Shown here: positions 1 to 9,372 of the stretch, piece after piece
How the letters are laid out: each line of letters begins with the position of its first letter
Numbering within the stretch: position 1 is the stretch's first letter
Source: Geomicrobium sp. JCM 19039
GTDB lineage: Bacteria; Bacillota; Bacilli; Bacillales; Marinococcaceae
Length of the DNA stretch: 64,000 nt
Assembly (NCBI RefSeq): GCF_000698145.1
Contig: NZ_BAXB01000016.1
Span: forward strand, 25,648 to 89,647
Direction: 5' to 3'
Notes under the pieces: model-generated
What the model was told of the DNA's origin: nothing
Seen by the model: only the letters and a program-made list of their open reading frames with translations
The model's database searches: none
Program-made: the position numbers and the translations under genes

Positions 1-1
1 T

Positions 2-91
2 TACGGTGTGAACATGACGTTTATTATCGCGTCGGTGTTGGCTGCGATCGGTTTTGTGCTCACCTTTCAATTCAAGAACAAAGATAAATAG
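2..91 (+). CDS. C-terminal tail of a membrane protein (partial)
   Basis: The window opens inside a reading frame that ends at TAG 89-91. About twenty hydrophobic residues are followed by a short basic tail ending KNKDK, which fits the last membrane helix and cytoplasmic tail of a multi-pass transporter such as an MFS permease. Only 29 codons are visible, so the family cannot be named. A terminator hairpin follows at once. Confidence 0.45.
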   Translation, partial: YGVNMTFIIASVLAAIGFVLTFQFKNKDK

Positions 92-121
92 AAAAACCAC
101 AGCGCTACTGCTGTGGTTTTT
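92..121. terminator. Bidirectional intrinsic terminator
   Basis: Arms AAAAACCACAG and CTGTGGTTTTT surround a short loop. The A tract on one side and T tract on the other let it serve both the upstream plus-strand gene and the convergent flavin reductase gene. Confidence 0.85.
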
Positions 122-587
122 CATTCAAAGAACGATATGCGCCTCGGTAGTAGACGAGTGGATCTTTAGCGTCTTTGTCGCTTAACTGCATGTTCTGAAC
201 TTCGCCAATAAAGATCGTGTGGTCGCCAGCTTCTACCTCATCGTATGTGGTGCACAAGAGTTGGACCATCGCTTCTGGAATGACGGGATAGCCGTTAAAG
301 TCAGCAAAAGCAAACTGCTCTTTACCTGGAACTTGATTTGCAAACAACTTCGAAATGTCTTCTTGCGACTTGTCGAGAATATTGACAGCAAATCGTTTCG
401 ACTGAGTTATTTTTTTGTACATGTTCGTTCGATGATCAACAGAAATGGCAATGAGTTTGGGCTCTAATGAGATGCTCATAAACGCATTCGCTGTCATGCC
501 GTGAATCTCTCTGTTATTTTCAGTCGTGACAACGGTTATTCCTGTTGTAAAGTTCGCCATCGCACGACGGAATAGATGATCGTCCAT
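105..587 (-). CDS. Flavin reductase family protein
   Basis: About 160 residues, the usual size of the short-chain flavin reductase (HpaC/NtaB-like) family, which uses NAD(P)H to reduce FMN or FAD for a partner monooxygenase. The flavin-binding region is seen in TTGITVVTT and GMTANAFMSISLEP in the first fifty residues, and GDHTIFIGEV lies near residue 120. I chose the ATG at 587 because AAGGAG lies eight bases upstream; a GTG three codons earlier has no such site. No monooxygenase gene is adjacent, so the partner is unknown. Confidence 0.8.
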   Translation of the reverse strand: MDDHLFRRAMANFTTGITVVTTENNREIHGMTANAFMSISLEPKLIAISVDHRTNMYKKITQSKRFAVNILDKSQEDISKLFANQVPGKEQFAFADFNGYPVIPEAMVQLLCTTYDEVEAGDHTIFIGEVQNMQLSDKDAKDPLVYYRGAYRSLNEKPQQ

Positions 588-829
588 GTCAGACACTCCT
601 TCATTTGCAACCTAAATTAGATCTATACTATTAACGTATGATGATTCAAATAAAAAGTACGCATCTGTTATTCTAACAAGTGAATGTGCGAAAGGCGAGT
701 AATCAGCTCTTCAGTGTAAGAATTGAATGATTATTTTAGGGAAGAACAATATTGAACACAATCGGTGTATTCCTGGGAAGAAGTCATGTATGATAGGGAT
801 AGGATATGCTAAGAAAGGAAGGCGAAGTT

Positions 830-2011
830 ATGCCTAGCGAGAAGTTACACGCGTTTTTAAATGAAGGATTAAATGAATTGAAAGAAAAAGGCTTATATAA
901 TGTCATTGACCCGTTGGACGGTGCAAACGGCGCAGAGATTACACTGAATGGCAAAAAGATGATTAACTTGTCTTCAAACAACTATTTAGGGTTGGCAACA
1001 GACGAGCGATTAAAAAAAGAAGCCATTAACGCGGTCGATCAGTTTGGCGTCGGTTCTGGTGCTGTACGTACGATTAACGGCACACTAAAGATCCACGAAG
1101 AGCTTGAAGAAAAGTTGGCTCAGTTCAAACATACAGAAGCGGCGATTGCCTATCAATCAGGTTTCAACTGTAACATGGCAGCAATTTCTGCAGTGATGAA
1201 TAAAAACGATGCGATTCTTTCGGATGAGTTGAACCATGCATCCATTATTGACGGTTGCCGCTTATCGAAAGCGAAGATCATTCGTTACAATCATAGTGAC
1301 ATGGAAGATCTTCGTCAAAAAGCAAGTGAAGCCGTGAAAGAATACGATAAAGTTATGGTTATTACTGACGGCGTATTCTCAATGGATGGGGATGTAGCGA
1401 AGCTGCCTGAAATCGTTGAGATTGCTGAAGAATTCGGCTTGATTTCTTACGTCGATGATGCACACGGCTCTGGTGTACTTGGCGATGGAAAAGGGACAGT
1501 TAAGCATTTCGGATTGTCTGATCGTGTGGATATGCAAATGGGCACGTTGTCAAAAGCAATCGGAGTTGTTGGTGGTTACGTAGCAGGCAGTCAAGCGCTC
1601 ATTGATTGGCTCAAGGTTCAATCAAGACCGTTCCTATTCTCGACGTCACTAAGTCCTGCTGATGTGTCGGCATGCATTAAGGCCATCGACATCTTATCGG
1701 AATCTAAAGAACTGCAAGAGAAGCTTTGGGAGAATGCCAAATACTTGCAGGATGGGCTGAAAAAGCTCGGATTTGAGATTGGTGAAACAAAAACACCAAT
1801 TACACCTGTCATTATTGGTGATGAGAACAAGACGCAAACCTTTAGCAAGCGATTGATGGAAGAAGGCATCTACGCAAAATCAATCGTGTTCCCAACCGTT
1901 CCTAGAGGAACAGGAAGGGTTAGAAATATGCCAACCGCCGCTCATACGAAGGCGCAGTTGGACGAAGCACTCCAAGTGTACGAAAAGCTAGGAAAAGAAT
2001 TAAACGTGTAA
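830..2011 (+). CDS. kbl: Glycine C-acetyltransferase (2-amino-3-ketobutyrate CoA ligase)
   Basis: A PLP enzyme of the alpha-oxoamine synthase family, about 393 residues. It cleaves 2-amino-3-ketobutyrate with CoA to glycine and acetyl-CoA, the second step of threonine breakdown. The motif [10 protein letters not shown] and the PLP-lysine region [12 protein letters not shown] are intact, as is the N-terminal [10 protein letters not shown]. The ATG at 830 is preceded by AAAGGAAGG at good spacing; an in-frame ATG at 806 has no ribosome binding site. The next gene is threonine dehydrogenase, which supplies its substrate, so the pair forms a catabolic operon. Confidence 0.92.
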   Translation: MPSEKLHAFLNEGLNELKEKGLYNVIDPLDGANGAEITLNGKKMINLSSNNYLGLATDERLKKEAINAVDQFGVGSGAVRTINGTLKIHEELEEKLAQFKHTEAAIAYQSGFNCNMAAISAVMNKNDAILSDELNHASIIDGCRLSKAKIIRYNHSDMEDLRQKASEAVKEYDKVMVITDGVFSMDGDVAKLPEIVEIAEEFGLISYVDDAHGSGVLGDGKGTVKHFGLSDRVDMQMGTLSKAIGVVGGYVAGSQALIDWLKVQSRPFLFSTSLSPADVSACIKAIDILSESKELQEKLWENAKYLQDGLKKLGFEIGETKTPITPVIIGDENKTQTFSKRLMEEGIYAKSIVFPTVPRGTGRVRNMPTAAHTKAQLDEALQVYEKLGKELNV

Positions 2012-2052
2012 AGGGGGAAGGGCAGTCGGACGTTGATTGCCCAGCATCACAA

Positions 2053-2994
2053 ATGAAAAAGATTCTACTCACGGGTGCGCTTGGTCAAATTGGATCAGAG
2101 TTAACAGCAGCACTGCAGCAGAAGTACGGTACAGACAATGTCGTTGCAACAGATATTCGGTACAGTGAGGGCGCATTTGGAGAGGGTGCGGTCTTTGAAA
2201 CGTTAGACATTATGGACGGCCAAAAACTACTAGATATCGTAAAGAAGCACAAGATTGATACGATTATTCATCTTGCTGCGATGCTTTCTGCTAACGCTGA
2301 AAAGCACCCGCAACGTGCTTGGGACATCAACATGAATGGCCTTATGAACAGTCTAGAAGTAGCACGTGAAGAAAACTGCAAGTTTTTCACTCCGAGCAGT
2401 ATAGGGGCTTTTGGTCCTTCGACGATTAAAAACAATACACCACAAGTGACCGTGCAACGACCAACGTCAATTTATGGTGTGAGTAAAGTCGCAAGTGAAC
2501 TTCTATGTGATTATTATTTTACGAAGTTTGGTGTCGATACACGTGGTCTTCGTTTTCCTGGTCTTATTTCGTACTTGACCCCACCTGGTGGTGGGACGAC
2601 AGACTATGCAGTAGATATTTATTATCAAGCTGTAAAGAAAAAGAGCTACACGTCATTTCTTGATCGAGGCACGTATTTGGACATGATGTATATGCCAGAT
2701 GCTATTGGCGCAACAATGCGTCTACTAGAAGCTGAGTCTGGTGATTTGATTCACCGAAATGCCTACAATGTCACGGCGATGAGTGTAGACCCGGAATCAG
2801 TTGCGTCGTCCATTCGTAAGCATATTCCTGAGTTCGAACTGAGCTACGATGTAGATCCGATTCGTCAAGCGATTGCAGAAAGTTGGCCAGATCATATCGA
2901 TCCGACGGCTGCGAAAGAAGAGTTCGGATTTAATCCTCAATATGACTTGGACCGAATGACTGCAGATATGCTCAAACAAGTGAAACCAAATTAA
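2053..2994 (+). CDS. tdh: L-threonine 3-dehydrogenase, SDR type
   Basis: A 313-residue extended short-chain dehydrogenase that oxidises threonine to 2-amino-3-ketobutyrate with NAD. The Rossmann motif GALGQIG lies at residues 8-14 and the catalytic Tyr141/Lys145 in SIYGVSK. This is the epimerase-like form of the enzyme, not the zinc-dependent one. It follows kbl by 41 bases. The gap is odd: the strong SD (AGGGGGAAGGG) sits far from the ATG, but a possible seven-codon leader starting TTG at 2033 would end in TGA overlapping this ATG. A terminator follows. Confidence 0.9.
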   Translation: MKKILLTGALGQIGSELTAALQQKYGTDNVVATDIRYSEGAFGEGAVFETLDIMDGQKLLDIVKKHKIDTIIHLAAMLSANAEKHPQRAWDINMNGLMNSLEVAREENCKFFTPSSIGAFGPSTIKNNTPQVTVQRPTSIYGVSKVASELLCDYYFTKFGVDTRGLRFPGLISYLTPPGGGTTDYAVDIYYQAVKKKSYTSFLDRGTYLDMMYMPDAIGATMRLLEAESGDLIHRNAYNVTAMSVDPESVASSIRKHIPEFELSYDVDPIRQAIAESWPDHIDPTAAKEEFGFNPQYDLDRMTADMLKQVKPN

Positions 2995-2998
2995 CAAA

Positions 2999-3041
2999 AC
3001 AAAGATCCCGAGTAACATCTCGTTACTCGGGATCTTTGTTG
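2999..3041 (+). terminator. Intrinsic terminator after tdh
   Basis: A near-perfect hairpin with arms ACAAAGATCCCGAGTAAC and its complement around a five-base loop. It separates kbl-tdh from the convergent transglycosylase gene. Confidence 0.88.
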
Positions 3042-3054
3042 CGCTTTCTTACAA

Positions 3055-3696
3055 CTAATTGATGACCTCATAGCCATCATTATCATACGCCTCCACGTAC
3101 GTAATCACTTCCTCGACGTACCAGTCAGCACGGTTGTAAGCGAAGAGGGCTTCCTCTATCTCGCCATTCGCTGCACCATTGGACGCGAGGTATCTTGCGG
3201 CGGCGTAAATGGCGTCTTCATGATCCCAAGGGTCAGCAACCCCTTTATCTTGAACATCCATGCCATACCCACCATGAATTTCAATTTGTTCTGGATCGGT
3301 GAGTACATTTGATGGGATCTCTCCAGCGCCATTTCCTTCACATGTCGGATGACTCCAACCAAACCAAGTGCAAGGCATGAATTGCATTGGCCCTTCAGCA
3401 CCAGCAGGGGAAACCATCGGGTCCATCGTTGAGAAACGCGTCTCTACCCGGTGGACGGCTGCAAGCAATTCCCAAGGAATGTCAAATTCATCAGCAGCTT
3501 CTTGGTAAATTGGAATGTATTCTGCAGGAATTTCATTAGGCGCAAACCCCGATATTGAACCATTCAGGATGCGGTCCAATTGTTGCTCATTGGAGATGAA
3601 ATAAAATAGACTGATGGCCCCTACTGCTAAAATCATGAAAACAGCAGGAATCGCTATTAGGATCAGACGTTTTGATTTTCGTTTTGGCTTCGGCAT
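3055..3696 (-). CDS. Membrane-anchored lytic transglycosylase
   Basis: About 213 residues: a basic cytoplasmic start, one membrane helix at about residues 10-33, then an extracellular SLT/goose-lysozyme-like domain. The likely catalytic glutamate is Glu85 in HRVETRFS, followed by the substrate-binding stretch AGAEGPMQFMP at about residues 98-108 and the C-terminal ALFAYNRADWY. It cleaves the glycan strand of peptidoglycan. The ATG at 3696 is the first ATG with a plausible SD (GAGG); a TTG eleven codons upstream is an alternative. The gene lies convergent to tdh. Confidence 0.85.
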   Translation of the reverse strand: MPKPKRKSKRLILIAIPAVFMILAVGAISLFYFISNEQQLDRILNGSISGFAPNEIPAEYIPIYQEAADEFDIPWELLAAVHRVETRFSTMDPMVSPAGAEGPMQFMPCTWFGWSHPTCEGNGAGEIPSNVLTDPEQIEIHGGYGMDVQDKGVADPWDHEDAIYAAARYLASNGAANGEIEEALFAYNRADWYVEEVITYVEAYDNDGYEVIN

Positions 3697-3776
3697 CGTT
3701 CCATCATCCTCACTTGCTACACGTTCCAACTCATTCCATCATAGCGCTCAAAGCCATAGGTTGTCCACGGTATCGT

Positions 3777-4166
3777 TTAATTGTCAGATACATCCACTTC
3801 ATGAACAGGCATCGAATGCATACCACGAGCAGTTACGTGTGGTTGAACATAGTAGAGGGCAGGCTCTGCATAAGTGAAATCAGCTGTGTAGACGCCATTC
3901 TCTGTATGTTCTGCAGGCACCATTGCACTGTTTTCTTTTTCGCCATCCGTCCACACTTCTATGATGACTTCGTTGGCATCTTCCACACCGTCACCTGCTT
4001 GTGTTACTTCAATTTGGAAAGTTACGTCATCGCCAACGCTCGCAGATGCTTCATTTAACACGTCAACTTCGATCGGTTCGGTAGAAAGCTCAGGTTGTTC
4101 TTCTGTATCTTGACTACAAGCCGTAAGCAGTCCAATTGTCAAAACGAGTATTGTTCTTTTTAACAC
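3777..4166 (-). CDS. YtkA-like lipoprotein
   Basis: A 129-residue lipoprotein with signal peptide and lipobox LLTAC (Cys17), followed by an acidic linker and a FixH/YtkA-type beta-sandwich with the typical DDVTFQIEVTQ and YTADFTYAEPALYYVQPHV segments. YtkA-like domains occur in secreted proteins linked with copper or respiratory functions, but the role here is unknown. The final MHSMPVHEVDV carries Met and His residues that could bind metal, which is inference. Confidence 0.75.
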   Translation of the reverse strand: MLKRTILVLTIGLLTACSQDTEEQPELSTEPIEVDVLNEASASVGDDVTFQIEVTQAGDGVEDANEVIIEVWTDGEKENSAMVPAEHTENGVYTADFTYAEPALYYVQPHVTARGMHSMPVHEVDVSDN

Positions 4167-4256
4167 ACCATCACCTCAGCATTATCTTACCTTATCTCGG
4201 AGGTGTGGAGAAGTCGTAAACGAATTGTTCACTGTATTTTCATGGAGTTAAAGTAG

Positions 4257-6037
4257 TTACACGAATTTTAGTAGAAATTCGTTGATCTTTTTTGTGACTT
4301 TAATTTCGTTCTTTTTCTTCGAGAAGCCATGTCCTTCATCGTCAAGAACGAGATAATCTACCTCAGACCCTTGCGCGCGCAACGCTTCCACAATCTGGTC
4401 TGATTCTTCTTGTACGACGCGAGGGTCGTTTGCCCCTTGTACGACTAACATTGGCTTTGTCATAGAAGATAAATAAGTAATCGGTGAGTCTCTCGTAAAC
4501 CGTTCCTTGTCGGTTTCAGGATCGCCGATCCATGTTTTCATAATCGGTTTCCAAAAATCTGGAACAGAATGATAGAAACTAAACAAATTCGAAACACCAA
4601 ATATATCAACGACAGCTTTAAAGTATTCGGGGTGTCTACCGTGAAGAAGGAGAGCCATATACCCACCATAACTTCCGCCTACGAGCAAGGTCTCTCCTTT
4701 TTTGTAGCCGTATTCCTCAATCATATAATCAAGACAGTGAACGTTATCTAAGCGTGGACCGTAACCCCAATCACCTTCCACAAGCTTCATGAACGTTTTC
4801 CATAATTAGATGATCCGCGAAAATTCGGAGCGATAATGGAAAAACCAGCATACGTCATCGCTTGAAACATCGCTCGAAATGATTTTCGTTCTGAAGCTTG
4901 CGGACCGCCGTGTGGCCATAAGACAAGCTTTCCATTGTTGTTCTCACGGTGAGCTTTAAAATACAGTGCTTCGATTTCTGTATCGTCGAATGAACGGTAT
5001 GTAATCATTTCAGGCTCGCTCAATTCCTTCTGGTCTATACCTGGGATACTGAACTCCGTCAGAGGTACCCACTTTTCATTCTCACGTTTTCTATACAAAT
5101 TAAATGGTGACGTTGCCCCGCGTCCGAGCAAATAGATTGCCCCAGACTCACCGATGTGCAGTTTTTCGACGATGCTTACAGGCAATTCGGTTTGGACGAG
5201 CGTGCCTGTTTGAATATCGTACACGTAAAGCGTATCTTCAACGCCAGAGCTAGATACGAGATAAAGCAATTGCTTTTGTTTGTCATAGCTCATAGAAGTA
5301 AAATCTTCATGAGGCTCATCGGTTAACTTCTCAATCTTTTCGGTCGTAACGTCTATCTTCACAAGTTCACTCGTTTCAGACCCTTCATTCGTTAAGTAAT
5401 AAAAAGTATCTTCTCCGATGAATTGCCCACCCGATACGTTATGCGATTGTTCATTGTCATTTGCAAGCGGAATGGTTTTACCATCAGCAAGAATGAAGCC
5501 TGGGGAGTGACTGTTTGCAAATAATTTCATGTACGCGACTTTTCCGGATTTCGAGGCGGTAAGAAACATGTGAGCTGCATCTTTACCTTCAATCATGACG
5601 TTTTGATGACCCGTAACGAGATCATATGAACAAATGTTTAGAAACGTTGAATTGTCTTTCGATGTTGTATAGTATAAGGTGTTGCCGTCGTCTGTTAATT
5701 CCCCAATCATAAACCGGTCGCTTTCACCAGTAAGAAGAGGAAGGAGTTCTCCACCATTTGCGGGGAGCGCATAAATTTGTGCATTTTCATCTCCGTCGTT
5801 ATCAAATGACGTAATTAACGACTGTCCGTCTTTAGAAAACGTCATGCCAAAATTGCTTTGACCAATCGAAGTGATCGGTTGAGAGAAGCCATTGGACAAA
5901 TTCATACGCCAAACTTCGTATGAACCGCTCACATTTGTTGAGTACATTAACTGCTGTTCATCGCGAGACACTGCGAACGTTTGGATCGGATACGTATGGA
6001 AAAACTGTTCATAACTCGGTTTTGGAAAAGAAAACAT
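4257..6037 (-). pseudogene. S9 family prolyl oligopeptidase, frameshifted
   Basis: A two-domain serine peptidase: an N-terminal beta-propeller (6037 to about 5000) and a C-terminal alpha/beta hydrolase. The catalytic triad is visible as Ser in GGSYGGYM, Asp in GANDPRV and His in DEGHGF. The frame breaks at the run TTTT at 4796-4799. Adding one A on the coding strand restores the family-typical NYGKTFMKLVEGDWGYG and joins both halves into about 593 residues. The downstream part could be read only from an internal ATG at 4790. The usual catalytic residues all remain, so a sequencing indel is the likeliest cause. Confidence 0.85.
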
Positions 6038-6113
6038 ATTGTCACCTTTTGTCGTTTTTTTTTTACCACCTGTAAATTTCTTGATCGCTGAAAAAAATCC
6101 TGCTTTTTTATAT

Positions 6114-6139
6114 GTTTTAGAATGGGTTTCAGTGGGAAA
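6114..6139 (+). promoter_or_regulatory. SigB-type promoter upstream of yflT-like gene
   Basis: GTTTTA at 6114-6119 and GGGAAA at 6134-6139 are 14 bases apart. This agrees with the general-stress sigma factor SigB pattern (GTTTAA, 12-15 bases, GGGTAT). It lies 25 bases upstream of the gene start, and yflT itself is a SigB regulon gene in B. subtilis. Confidence 0.7.
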
Positions 6140-6164
6140 GAGTTGTACTAAGGAGATGATAACA

Positions 6165-6509
6165 ATGGCAGCACCGGTATATAAAGAATTTATGAATGAT
6201 GATGAAGCAGTAAAAGCAATTGATCAACTCAAAGAGAAAGTAGAAGAAGACCAAATATATGTACTCACCCACGACGACGATCATACAAAGCGTGTCGCTA
6301 ATCGTGCCGATGCCGAAACTGTAGGCATGAGCGAAACCGGATTAACTACTTCTGTAAAGAATGTGTTCCGCAAAAAAGGTGACGAATTACGTGCGCAATT
6401 CCAAGAACTAGGTTTTTCAGAAACCGAAGCTAACAACCTAGAAGGTGAACTAGACAAAGGCGCAGTGATCGTGGTCGTCAAAGATGCCCCTGCAGGAGTG
6501 TCGCTCTAA
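6165..6509 (+). CDS. yflT: General stress protein, YflT/GSP17M-like
   Basis: A 114-residue soluble protein of the general stress protein 17M family. The N-terminal domain starts YKEFMNDDEAVKAIDQL and continues IYVLTHDDDHTKRVANRAD; the C-terminal half ends in KGAVIVVVKD. The biochemical function of the family is unknown. The ATG at 6165 has AAGGAGATGATAACA upstream. The SigB promoter and the terminator at 6534 make this a single-gene stress unit. Confidence 0.85.
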   Translation: MAAPVYKEFMNDDEAVKAIDQLKEKVEEDQIYVLTHDDDHTKRVANRADAETVGMSETGLTTSVKNVFRKKGDELRAQFQELGFSETEANNLEGELDKGAVIVVVKDAPAGVSL

Positions 6510-6533
6510 GCTAAACACATGTAAGGAATAGAG

Positions 6534-6572
6534 AAAAAGCCTAACAGAGCCATGAGCTCTGTTAGGCTTTTC
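6534..6572 (+). terminator. Intrinsic terminator after yflT-like gene
   Basis: A 15-bp stem (AAGCCTAACAGAGC and its complement) with a short loop, an A tract before and TTTT after. Confidence 0.88.
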
Positions 6573-6749
6573 GTCGTAGTTGAATCTTGTCACTGTAAAA
6601 GCTAAGTGCGGTTTGAAAGCGCGTGTAAGGTAGGCAGATCGAAGTCGCTCTATACATGAGGAACTTTAGAGATTTAGGGAAAAAATAATACAACGCTACC
6701 TTTAACGACTAGAAAAAAACATTTGGGGAATTTTAGGATACGCTCGATC

Positions 6750-7480
6750 TGTATATGTTGAACTAAAGAATTTCTTTAAGAACCAATGGGTAGCTTGGTA
6801 AAGTGGAAACTGTGCTCGAGTTGCGACCGAACGGTTCTCAAGTTTAGGAAAATCGCAGGAAAAGCGATATATTTTCCTAAACTAGGTAACAGAATGAGCA
6901 AACTCGGTAACAGATCACCGGGTCATGTGTACATCCCCGCCCCGAAGTACCTACAAGACGTCGGCGCGGTTCGCGCGAACCGAGTGCGGTTTCGTTTCGG
7001 TCCCGCCGGGGCCGACGTGTCGTTGGCACTTAAGCCTGGAATCTGCGTTCCAGTTGGAACAAACTGCGCAGGAGTTAAGCGGAATGAGCGCCAAAATCGT
7101 TAAACTAGACAAACTTGCGCGCAGATGGGGAAACTCGCGCGCAAAATAGCACCGCGCTCCCCTCTAACCCAACACCCAACTACGCAATCAGGAAAATGTT
7201 AAGTTCATTCTATATAGATCGTATGCTTGATGATCTAGATCATTTTTAACTGATTTTAGCACCGGTGGTGGAACTGATGGCTCATATTTGGGGATGATTA
7301 GGAGACGCACGATCTAGATCACCCTCCGAAACGATCTGGACCACCTCAAAAACATTACCGCTTATCTGTGACTAACAGCGACCAATACCGAACTTCAACT
7401 CTGTTTACTCACATAAACCTAGAGCGCAAGAAACCATCGGCACCTCCGGTGCCGAAAATATACCGAACTCCCGTAGTCTT
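6750..7480 (+). repeat. Non-coding mosaic repeat island A
   Basis: About 1 kb between 6573 and 7583 holds no convincing gene; frames are short and have no ribosome binding sites. Bases 7186-7250 nearly match island B at 21496-21560, sharing an ATCTATATAGAT-like core and GATCTAGATC. Bases 7436-7456 form a hairpin, ATCGGCACC-TCC-GGTGCCGA, also found in B and C. The GATTTTAGCACCG and CTCATATTTGGGGAT stretches recur in C. Part of 7045-7110, including ACTGCGC and GAGCGCCAAAATCG, is related to island D in inverse orientation. Confidence 0.7.
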
Positions 7481-7583
7481 TTAAACAAGACATTGGTTAA
7501 CTAGGAGTGGGCGGGAGAGTGTCTTCTTCTTACTAAGGATACCATTATTTCTAGTGGTGGTCTGAGATGTCTGTGAACACGCT

Positions 7584-7621
7584 AAAAAACGGATGCCCAG
7601 TTACGGGTCATCCGTTTTTTT
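7584..7621 (-). terminator. Intrinsic terminator of the DUF1659-DUF2922-yvrJ cluster
   Basis: The hairpin AAAAAACGGATG ... CATCCGTTTTTT has an inner CCC/GGG pairing. It lies just downstream of the small yvrJ gene on the minus strand and has T tracts in both directions. Confidence 0.82.
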
Positions 7622-7655
7622 ATGATCTGGCCCTTAAATAGTGGGGAGCCACTTT

Positions 7656-7778
7656 TTACGAGGAGTTACATACTGCGGAGATTAATAGGTCTAGTTTCTT
7701 TTCCATTCGATGCAGCAAGTAAAATGCGACTACTGCCGCAAATCCATGGTTTAAAAGAAGTGGGAGCCATTCATCCAT
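7656..7778 (-). CDS. YvrJ family protein
   Basis: A 40-residue protein: MDEWLPLLLNHG, then FAAVVAFYLLHRMEKKLD and a short tail. The single membrane helix followed by LHRMEKKLDLL is the hallmark of the YvrJ family (about 40-50 residues, function unknown). AAAGGAAAT lies before the ATG. It is the last gene of a three-gene set with DUF2922 and DUF1659. The helix-plus-coiled tail resembles small holin-like or phage-derived membrane peptides, which is speculation. Confidence 0.75.
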   Translation of the reverse strand: MDEWLPLLLNHGFAAVVAFYLLHRMEKKLDLLISAVCNSS

Positions 7779-7793
7779 CGTTCTATTTCCTTT

Positions 7794-8024
7794 CTATTGC
7801 TCGTTGTTCGCTTCGAACAACGGTTCCACTGTTCTTGTCACAATTCGTGCATCAACAATTGTAGTCAAATCCCCGCCACTAGAAGTAAATACGTTTTCTT
7901 CAATGATCGTATTCATTGTCATTTCTAACTGCTCGGCTGTTAAGGTGTGCGCGGGTTCAGGAATGGACAACGTGCTCATGCGGTTCTCGCTGTTGCGAAA
8001 TCGCAATTCAAGATTTTCAGTCAT
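7794..8024 (-). CDS. DUF2922 family protein
   Basis: A 76-residue protein beginning MTENLELRFRN with TAEQLEMTMNTIIEENVF and a C-terminal VDARIVTRTVEPLF, typical of DUF2922 proteins of Bacillaceae. The ATG at 8024 is preceded by AAAGGAGA. It sits between DUF1659 and YvrJ genes with short gaps, so the three are co-transcribed. Function is unknown. Confidence 0.78.
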   Translation of the reverse strand: MTENLELRFRNSENRMSTLSIPEPAHTLTAEQLEMTMNTIIEENVFTSSGGDLTTIVDARIVTRTVEPLFEANNEQ

Positions 8025-8053
8025 TACGTACTCTCCTTTCAAATTAGCTTTTA

Positions 8054-8275
8054 TTAATCATGATGTTGTTGCAATAAATCGTAATCATTTCGTCGAATAG
8101 CTGCTACGAGAGGCAGTTCGGTAAGCTCTGAAAAAGATAACATGACTGAACGAACAGCTCCATCTGTTGCAGAAGCTTTGACATTGTTCATGCGACGGAC
8201 GAAGTGAATCTCTTCACCGTCTTCTGTAAAGTCTTCTAGAAACCGTAGTTCCACCATTGTATTTGCAGGTTGCAT
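8054..8275 (-). CDS. DUF1659 family protein
   Basis: A 73-residue protein with FLEDFTEDGEEIHFVRRMNNVKASA and a C-terminal LVAAIRRNDYDLL, matching DUF1659 proteins that commonly precede DUF2922. The ATG at 8275 has a very strong SD, AAGGAGGTGATACGA, which rejects longer upstream starts. It is the first gene of the cluster. Confidence 0.8.
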   Translation of the reverse strand: MQPANTMVELRFLEDFTEDGEEIHFVRRMNNVKASATDGAVRSVMLSFSELTELPLVAAIRRNDYDLLQQHHD

Positions 8276-8388
8276 TCGTATCACCTCCTTCATGTTAGAA
8301 ATCGTTTGAAATAGAAAAAAAGGGGAGGGTGGTTGTGTGCAAATCTTTGAAATAAGCGTAAAATGGGTAGGGGAATGGGGAGGATGAG

Positions 8389-9306
8389 ATGCATAACAAC
8401 AAAGAAGCAGCATTAGGTGCAGGATCTGCATTGGTCGCCTACGTATTGTGGGGACTTTTGCCGTTATACTGGAAGATGACAGAAGCAGCTGCCCCGATTG
8501 AAACCCTTGCTCATCGAGTCGTATGGGCGCTACTTTTTATGGTGATCTTACTTTTGGCAATAGGTAAAGGAACGACTACGTTGAAAGAAATTTCCGGAGT
8601 GTTTCGTAAAAAGAAAACTGCGATTGCCATTAGTGCAGCAGCAATACTGATTTCAATAAATTGGTTTGTATTTATCTTTGCTGTCAACACAGACCGTGTC
8701 ATTGAGGCAAGTCTTGGTTACTACATAAATCCATTGATGAATGTATTGCTCGCTACAGTTTTCCTACATGAAAAATTAGCAAAGAAAGAAATCATCGCGG
8801 TTCTCTTCGCAGTCGTTGGCGTCTTAATCATGACCGTTTATTATGGTTACTTTCCTTGGGCTGCATTTGTTCTTGCCTTAAGTTTTTGTGGCTACGGACT
8901 CATCAAAAAGCTTGTGCCAATAGGTGCACTCAGTGGATTAACGATTGAAACATTACTTGTGACCCCGTTCGCTTTAGGTTTATTGGCGTGGTTTTCATAT
9001 CAAGGAACGAGTAGTTTTTCTATGACAACGGATGCGATGTTGTCGATTGTATTAATTGGTGGGGGGTTAGCAACAGCACTTCCTTTACTATTATTTGCTG
9101 TCGGGGCGAAACGAATTACCTTTTCTTTAATTGGTATCTTACAGTATGTTGCGCCAACGTTTATGCTCATCATCGGTGTATTTATCTTTCAAGAGCCATT
9201 TAGTACGATTCAACTCATTTCTTTCGCAATGATCTGGGTAGGACTTTTACTATTTTCTTATTCGCGGTTTCGCATCAGGTTTTCGCCTAGCGTCGTTCAA
9301 CATTAA
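8389..9306 (+). CDS. rarD: EamA family transporter RarD
   Basis: A 305-residue membrane protein with about ten helices and the RarD signature VLWGLLPLYWKM near residue 20, AHRVVWALLFM near residue 45 and two EamA repeats. RarD proteins are drug/metabolite superfamily permeases whose substrate is undefined. The ATG at 8389 follows GGGGAGGATGAG. The gene is divergent from the DUF1659 cluster and has its own terminator. Confidence 0.88.
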   Translation: MHNNKEAALGAGSALVAYVLWGLLPLYWKMTEAAAPIETLAHRVVWALLFMVILLLAIGKGTTTLKEISGVFRKKKTAIAISAAAILISINWFVFIFAVNTDRVIEASLGYYINPLMNVLLATVFLHEKLAKKEIIAVLFAVVGVLIMTVYYGYFPWAAFVLALSFCGYGLIKKLVPIGALSGLTIETLLVTPFALGLLAWFSYQGTSSFSMTTDAMLSIVLIGGGLATALPLLLFAVGAKRITFSLIGILQYVAPTFMLIIGVFIFQEPFSTIQLISFAMIWVGLLLFSYSRFRIRFSPSVVQH

Positions 9307-9322
9307 CGTTTGAGAACAGATA

Positions 9323-9361
9323 AAAACCCTTGATCTCCAAATGTGGATAATCAAGGGTTTA
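9323..9361. terminator. Bidirectional intrinsic terminator
   Basis: Arms AAACCCTTGAT and ATCAAGGGTTT lie between the convergent rarD and the small minus-strand gene, with an A tract and a T tract on opposite sides. Confidence 0.8.
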
Positions 9362-9372
9362 ATCATTCATAA

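Noticed and set aside
4787..4800. Programmed ribosomal frameshift in the S9 peptidase gene
   Set aside because: The site is a short A run without a clear slippery heptamer or pause structure, and similar one-base lesions occur in about twenty unrelated genes, so an error is simpler.
6786..7149. Overlapping open frames of 74-105 codons in island A
   Set aside because: No ribosome binding sites, odd composition, and the DNA matches non-coding islands elsewhere without keeping the frame.
6573..7583. Insertion sequence in an island
   Set aside because: No transposase frame, no clear terminal inverted repeats or target duplication could be seen in islands A-D; a decayed non-autonomous element remains possible but is not shown.
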